DNA from: QVMM01 sp047030855
GTDB taxonomy: Bacteria > Bacteroidota > Bacteroidia > Bacteroidales > Dysgonomonadaceae
Assembly (NCBI GenBank): GCA_047030855.1
Contig: JBKYIJ010000008.1
Location: forward strand, 124,001 to 188,000
Reading direction: 5' to 3'
Length of the DNA stretch: 64,000 bases
Shown here: positions 63,201 to 64,000 of the stretch, piece after piece
Layout of the letters: every line of letters starts with the position of its first letter
Position numbering within the stretch: the first letter of the stretch is position 1
The notes under the pieces: model-generated
The model's input: the letters and a program-made list of their open reading frames with translations, nothing else
Database searches by the model: none
What the model was told of the DNA's origin: nothing
Translations under genes and position numbers: made by a program

Positions 63201-64000
63201 TATGGAGCGTTATTCGTGAATTTGTCATTAACTCTGAAGACAAAAATGAGAATAATGAGTTAATCAATTCCAGAAGGGAAATAAATTATGAGTATAGCAC
63301 ATCGTCATTACCGGACGGGACATATGATGTCAGGGCTGTAACAATGTGTGCATACGGAAACGAAATAATTTACAACGAATCTCAAACTATCCGCATTATC
63401 AAGGACATGGTTCCTCCCCAAAGCTTAGGGCAACCCAGTCCTTCAAACGGAATTTTGGTTCCCGAAAGCGAATTGTCTATAACCTTTAACGAAACTATAC
63501 AAAACAGTTTGCTGAACGACGGCAATTTTATAATTGAAGGGGTGCTGAACGGTTATAAAGTGAAGGACAATGTCGGGCTAAGTTTCGACGGTACGGGCAA
63601 TGCATACACCGAATTGCAAGTAGTAAACAACAGTTCGCTAAGCATCGAAGGTTGGTTTAAACGCCAGTTGAACGCGGAAGGCACTCTGTTCTCTTACGGG
63701 ACGCAAGAAAGCTCGATATCTTTAGGTTTTACCGGCGACAACAAACTGGTAGTCACAACAGGAGATGAAACATTTACATCTCAAGACGAACTGAAAGATG
63801 CGGGCTGGCAGTATATTTCAATGGCATACGACAGAGAAAACGGCAATCTGCGCGCGTATCTGCTAACCAACCAAACGGACATAAATCCGTCTATACTCGG
63901 AGCTGATAAATATGTGAGTAAAGAATTGCCTCAAACCGGAAAATTCTATATCGGGTCGAAAGTTGACGGATCCAATAAATTTAAAGGGTCTGTTCGTCAG
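57269..64000 (+). CDS. Giant LamG/FN3-like surface protein (3' end outside window)
   Basis: The frame is open from ATG 57269 to the window end, at least 2244 residues. An extended signal peptide (basic n-region PPGRKKRLICWKN, hydrophobic VVFTLTFILAFFC) is followed by TYAS. Visible modules: FN3-like strands around 260-620; a carboxypeptidase-regulatory-like strand set near 633 (GSISGRISYDGKQSVSGVDI); a first LamG/concanavalin-like jelly-roll near 665-830 (RALEFSAERHGGHHLDIPLK, FSGYVDEIRLWNYSL); more regulatory-like repeats near 955 and 1052; and a second LamG from about 2100 (LSFDGTGNAYTELQVVNNSS). Residues about 1410-1750 contain Thr/Ser-rich stretches (SGTTNTITTTERISTSES). Probably a T9SS-exported adhesin; a sorting tail would be beyond the window. 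Confidence 0.82.
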   Translation, partial: MKKSTDSGFHNEAPPGRKKRLICWKNVVFTLTFILAFFCTTDTYASREWGSDCFSVSYNSTYGRYEITILIHEAEHSGLTYYNGKLDNTLIRVQDETGNRHELLYINADGDNAWFNGNFTFQYKYPSNSGRLYDTKGSNGTQIESEINGNTRKSINQGYGDKGQTWKVFYWYPSNLFAGKNLKFFIDYGKWNRRMNGDNSISNQWANNGNAILMSDPTSTIKITQNGYDRNGNNKIEYAIDNYNAIYERGQLVLQYSDDKNNWNEIAQANISSTGSFTGKYMPDKKESFTNGGYFRIVKRVNLSDGRLPNEFVFFRYSDDSQSSRKSVFDNFNAQQSDNKINFSWTTSGENDSSNGGNSYELFIKKAGDSWDNAEKIRNINYSAKEYVYTIPNTILGVDKQKIAYEFMIKRSEFDPGANWDKYLAKTISQTINPNYRTLTDTNVEPSGNSIILSWGLTNGVFIKDDFEYIITVPEVGDFYPEIKEGNNTYTLTGLASCKPYNITLSLRLKSSKVNISSHIYKDVMIEDNTPSVVRNFTASKGYHPDKINLRWQVPRDSGNFARFAIVRKIMGIENSEPVIVTELTHVNNTVYNFEDNSIEPGVYYDYSLIGYVECAENNTEYTYSNIGFSQPYGSISGRISYDGKQSVSGVDIIVSGDAGRSEIKNRALEFSAERHGGHHLDIPLKNKFTGSATIQMWISMAKEEADAKTILHIPEVLTFDYKNNSFEVNGQKISGSLDISPLKYQHVSLVLKNEGTETKAVLFLNGNAAGEVSVATGSEQPKNIYIGGKYDPNETEDNLKKTYFSGYVDEIRLWNYSLAANEIKKNYDRYLSGKENGLISYYRCDEPSDIKGKLFDLSAVKSSFNMNDALLGDAISKVDDDNKVPSPEQLAIKGTTDEYGNYLINTIPYSNEGDVFNVTPLYGVHSFSPSSRPVLVGPNSKVHNGIDFTDVSSFSVSGKVTYAETNYPVEGVEFVIDGTTICSKDGEIIKSDKNGNYTISVPIGEHHITARMNGHTFVGKGRYPADPENISKKVAFDKPVTGLNFQDSTLVTIAGRVAGGKIERNKSVGFGIGKANIGQATITLKGTGDYQLNTGSDTKKLESGNKFISSTAEVSQGSNVITIKTCPKTGEFVFRVPPISLKIDNVYTKANTKNDFGSGEFAEIGIINPNQIATDTLTVAGKPEEFKYHKLLNFNYISTPILEVRDMSNNKGAFGEKTIEFINKSGNKEDVDIYTDNNGTIDYKLKYPVFEQLKRYRFELQGYELYQNTDNEQDTVSDRVPLDGCVVTIANEFGIQQVYNEGANDGQIYELSESQVQLDSLGVAQYVFTTGFPNINDDHTLGMNISYQYNDRPYQWDENGKFKAYVFGQLPTGNDYVTEGPDIVSMVLRDPPGSQSYAYFEKGTTMTSSSKVAHYYSGSGEGKNTIKYGATVTAGFGIGTLVLSTVESKIDVTVGLEWEINHSNESGTTNTITTTERISTSESPDYVGAAGDVFIGSSNNRVFGKSRNVGLVKDGNDFSIGVDEVMTIGTRFSTAFKYTANHIENNLIPNYYDMRDNLLIKVSEAEYNDRYPNNTDKPIYITTLDKDDPKFGSDNSDKNVWGDGAVHMDSLSGKSYRVILPQNNSTLKDSILTDKISWCNAQIKMWTDALADNEEIKIEAILNKDQTLNKQKRSENHSFDAGVAFESSKQNCTEKSHEKVHEYTIKSIVGAETGIIVGGLGTIMNIETRNGGGDTFTESGSTENCITTGYVLKDENPTDYYSVDVILPQDNTGAVFSTRGGRSSCPYEGEILTKYFREGSKLSEATMKVEVPSLRVTNPFATSVPSGKEATFELKLSNASEANQDVVYSLRALDETNPNGAKLSIDGSVLTTGRDIFIKAGETLTKTLKLSQTSVDVLQYDSISVVLSSTCQSDIADTVYISAEFVPSCSDISIVIDRRILNVENGDILPVKIKDYILEYKNLKGVQLQYKPITSDVWSVIREFVINSEDKNENNELINSRREINYEYSTSSLPDGTYDVRAVTMCAYGNEIIYNESQTIRIIKDMVPPQSLGQPSPSNGILVPESELSITFNETIQNSLLNDGNFIIEGVLNGYKVKDNVGLSFDGTGNAYTELQVVNNSSLSIEGWFKRQLNAEGTLFSYGTQESSISLGFTGDNKLVVTTGDETFTSQDELKDAGWQYISMAYDRENGNLRAYLLTNQTDINPSILGADKYVSKELPQTGKFYIGSKVDGSNKFKGSVRQ

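Noticed and set aside
1..64000. CRISPR arrays, rRNA operons and complete insertion sequences
   Set aside because: No regularly spaced repeat arrays, rRNA-like sequence or transposase genes were seen on either strand.

Overview
The window looks like a Bacteroidota chromosome, most probably a Dysgonomonas/Porphyromonadaceae-type member of the Bacteroidales. This is inferred from type IX secretion (T9SS) C-terminal sorting domains, FimB/Mfa2-type fimbrial lipoproteins, DUF4199/DUF5723/PorT-type proteins and many promoters of the TAnnTTTG (-7) type just upstream of genes. I ran no database search; family names come from motif recognition.

Layout. 1-4441: a partial surface lipoprotein, a DsbA-like protein, the dipeptidase PepD, an OmpH/Skp-like protein and tRNA-Ala. 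4442-13900: an AT-rich graveyard of integrative elements. It holds two broken tyrosine integrases, a split excisionase-like HTH gene, a truncated S24 repressor, a frameshifted Fic gene, a DUF2971 gene, tRNA 3'-end scars and imperfect direct repeats (5771-5793 and 10595-10617) that probably mark the ends of one decayed element. 13934-27692: mostly core genes (RarA, two tandem TPR-like paralogues, D-lactate dehydrogenase, ferritin-like protein, MFS exporter, esterase, prenyl synthase, TatD, tRNA-Glu, ribosomal protein S20, ABC exporter). 28095-31779: a fimbrial operon. 31857-35216: a minus-strand operon of three exported proteins, one with a T9SS tail. 35336-41378: a long hairpin followed by a four-gene operon encoding a metacaspase-like protease, an ECF sigma factor, a membrane anti-sigma-like TPR protein and an exported TPR-CHAT protease. 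This is the most interesting system in the window: two clan CD proteases bracket a sigma/anti-sigma pair. 41505-43375: toxin-antitoxin-like genes, an HU protein and tRNA-Pro, with signs of a small island. 43448-48883: SseB, nitroreductase, two glycosyltransferases, DUF4199 and two paralogous beta-barrel proteins. 49361-55120: a large T9SS metallophosphoesterase and a lipoprotein/DUF5723 pair. 55152-64000: a TPR-AraC membrane regulator divergent from a giant LamG/FN3-like surface protein that runs off the window.

A cross-cutting observation is that at least six genes (4475-5009, 6827-7318, 13934-14345, 28095-29160, 31857-33650, 55152-56838) each become intact, conventional proteins if one base is removed from a homopolymer of six to nine bases. 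A seventh run lies just upstream of the metacaspase. Either the assembly carries systematic +1 homopolymer errors or these are real slippage-prone sites; raw reads would decide.
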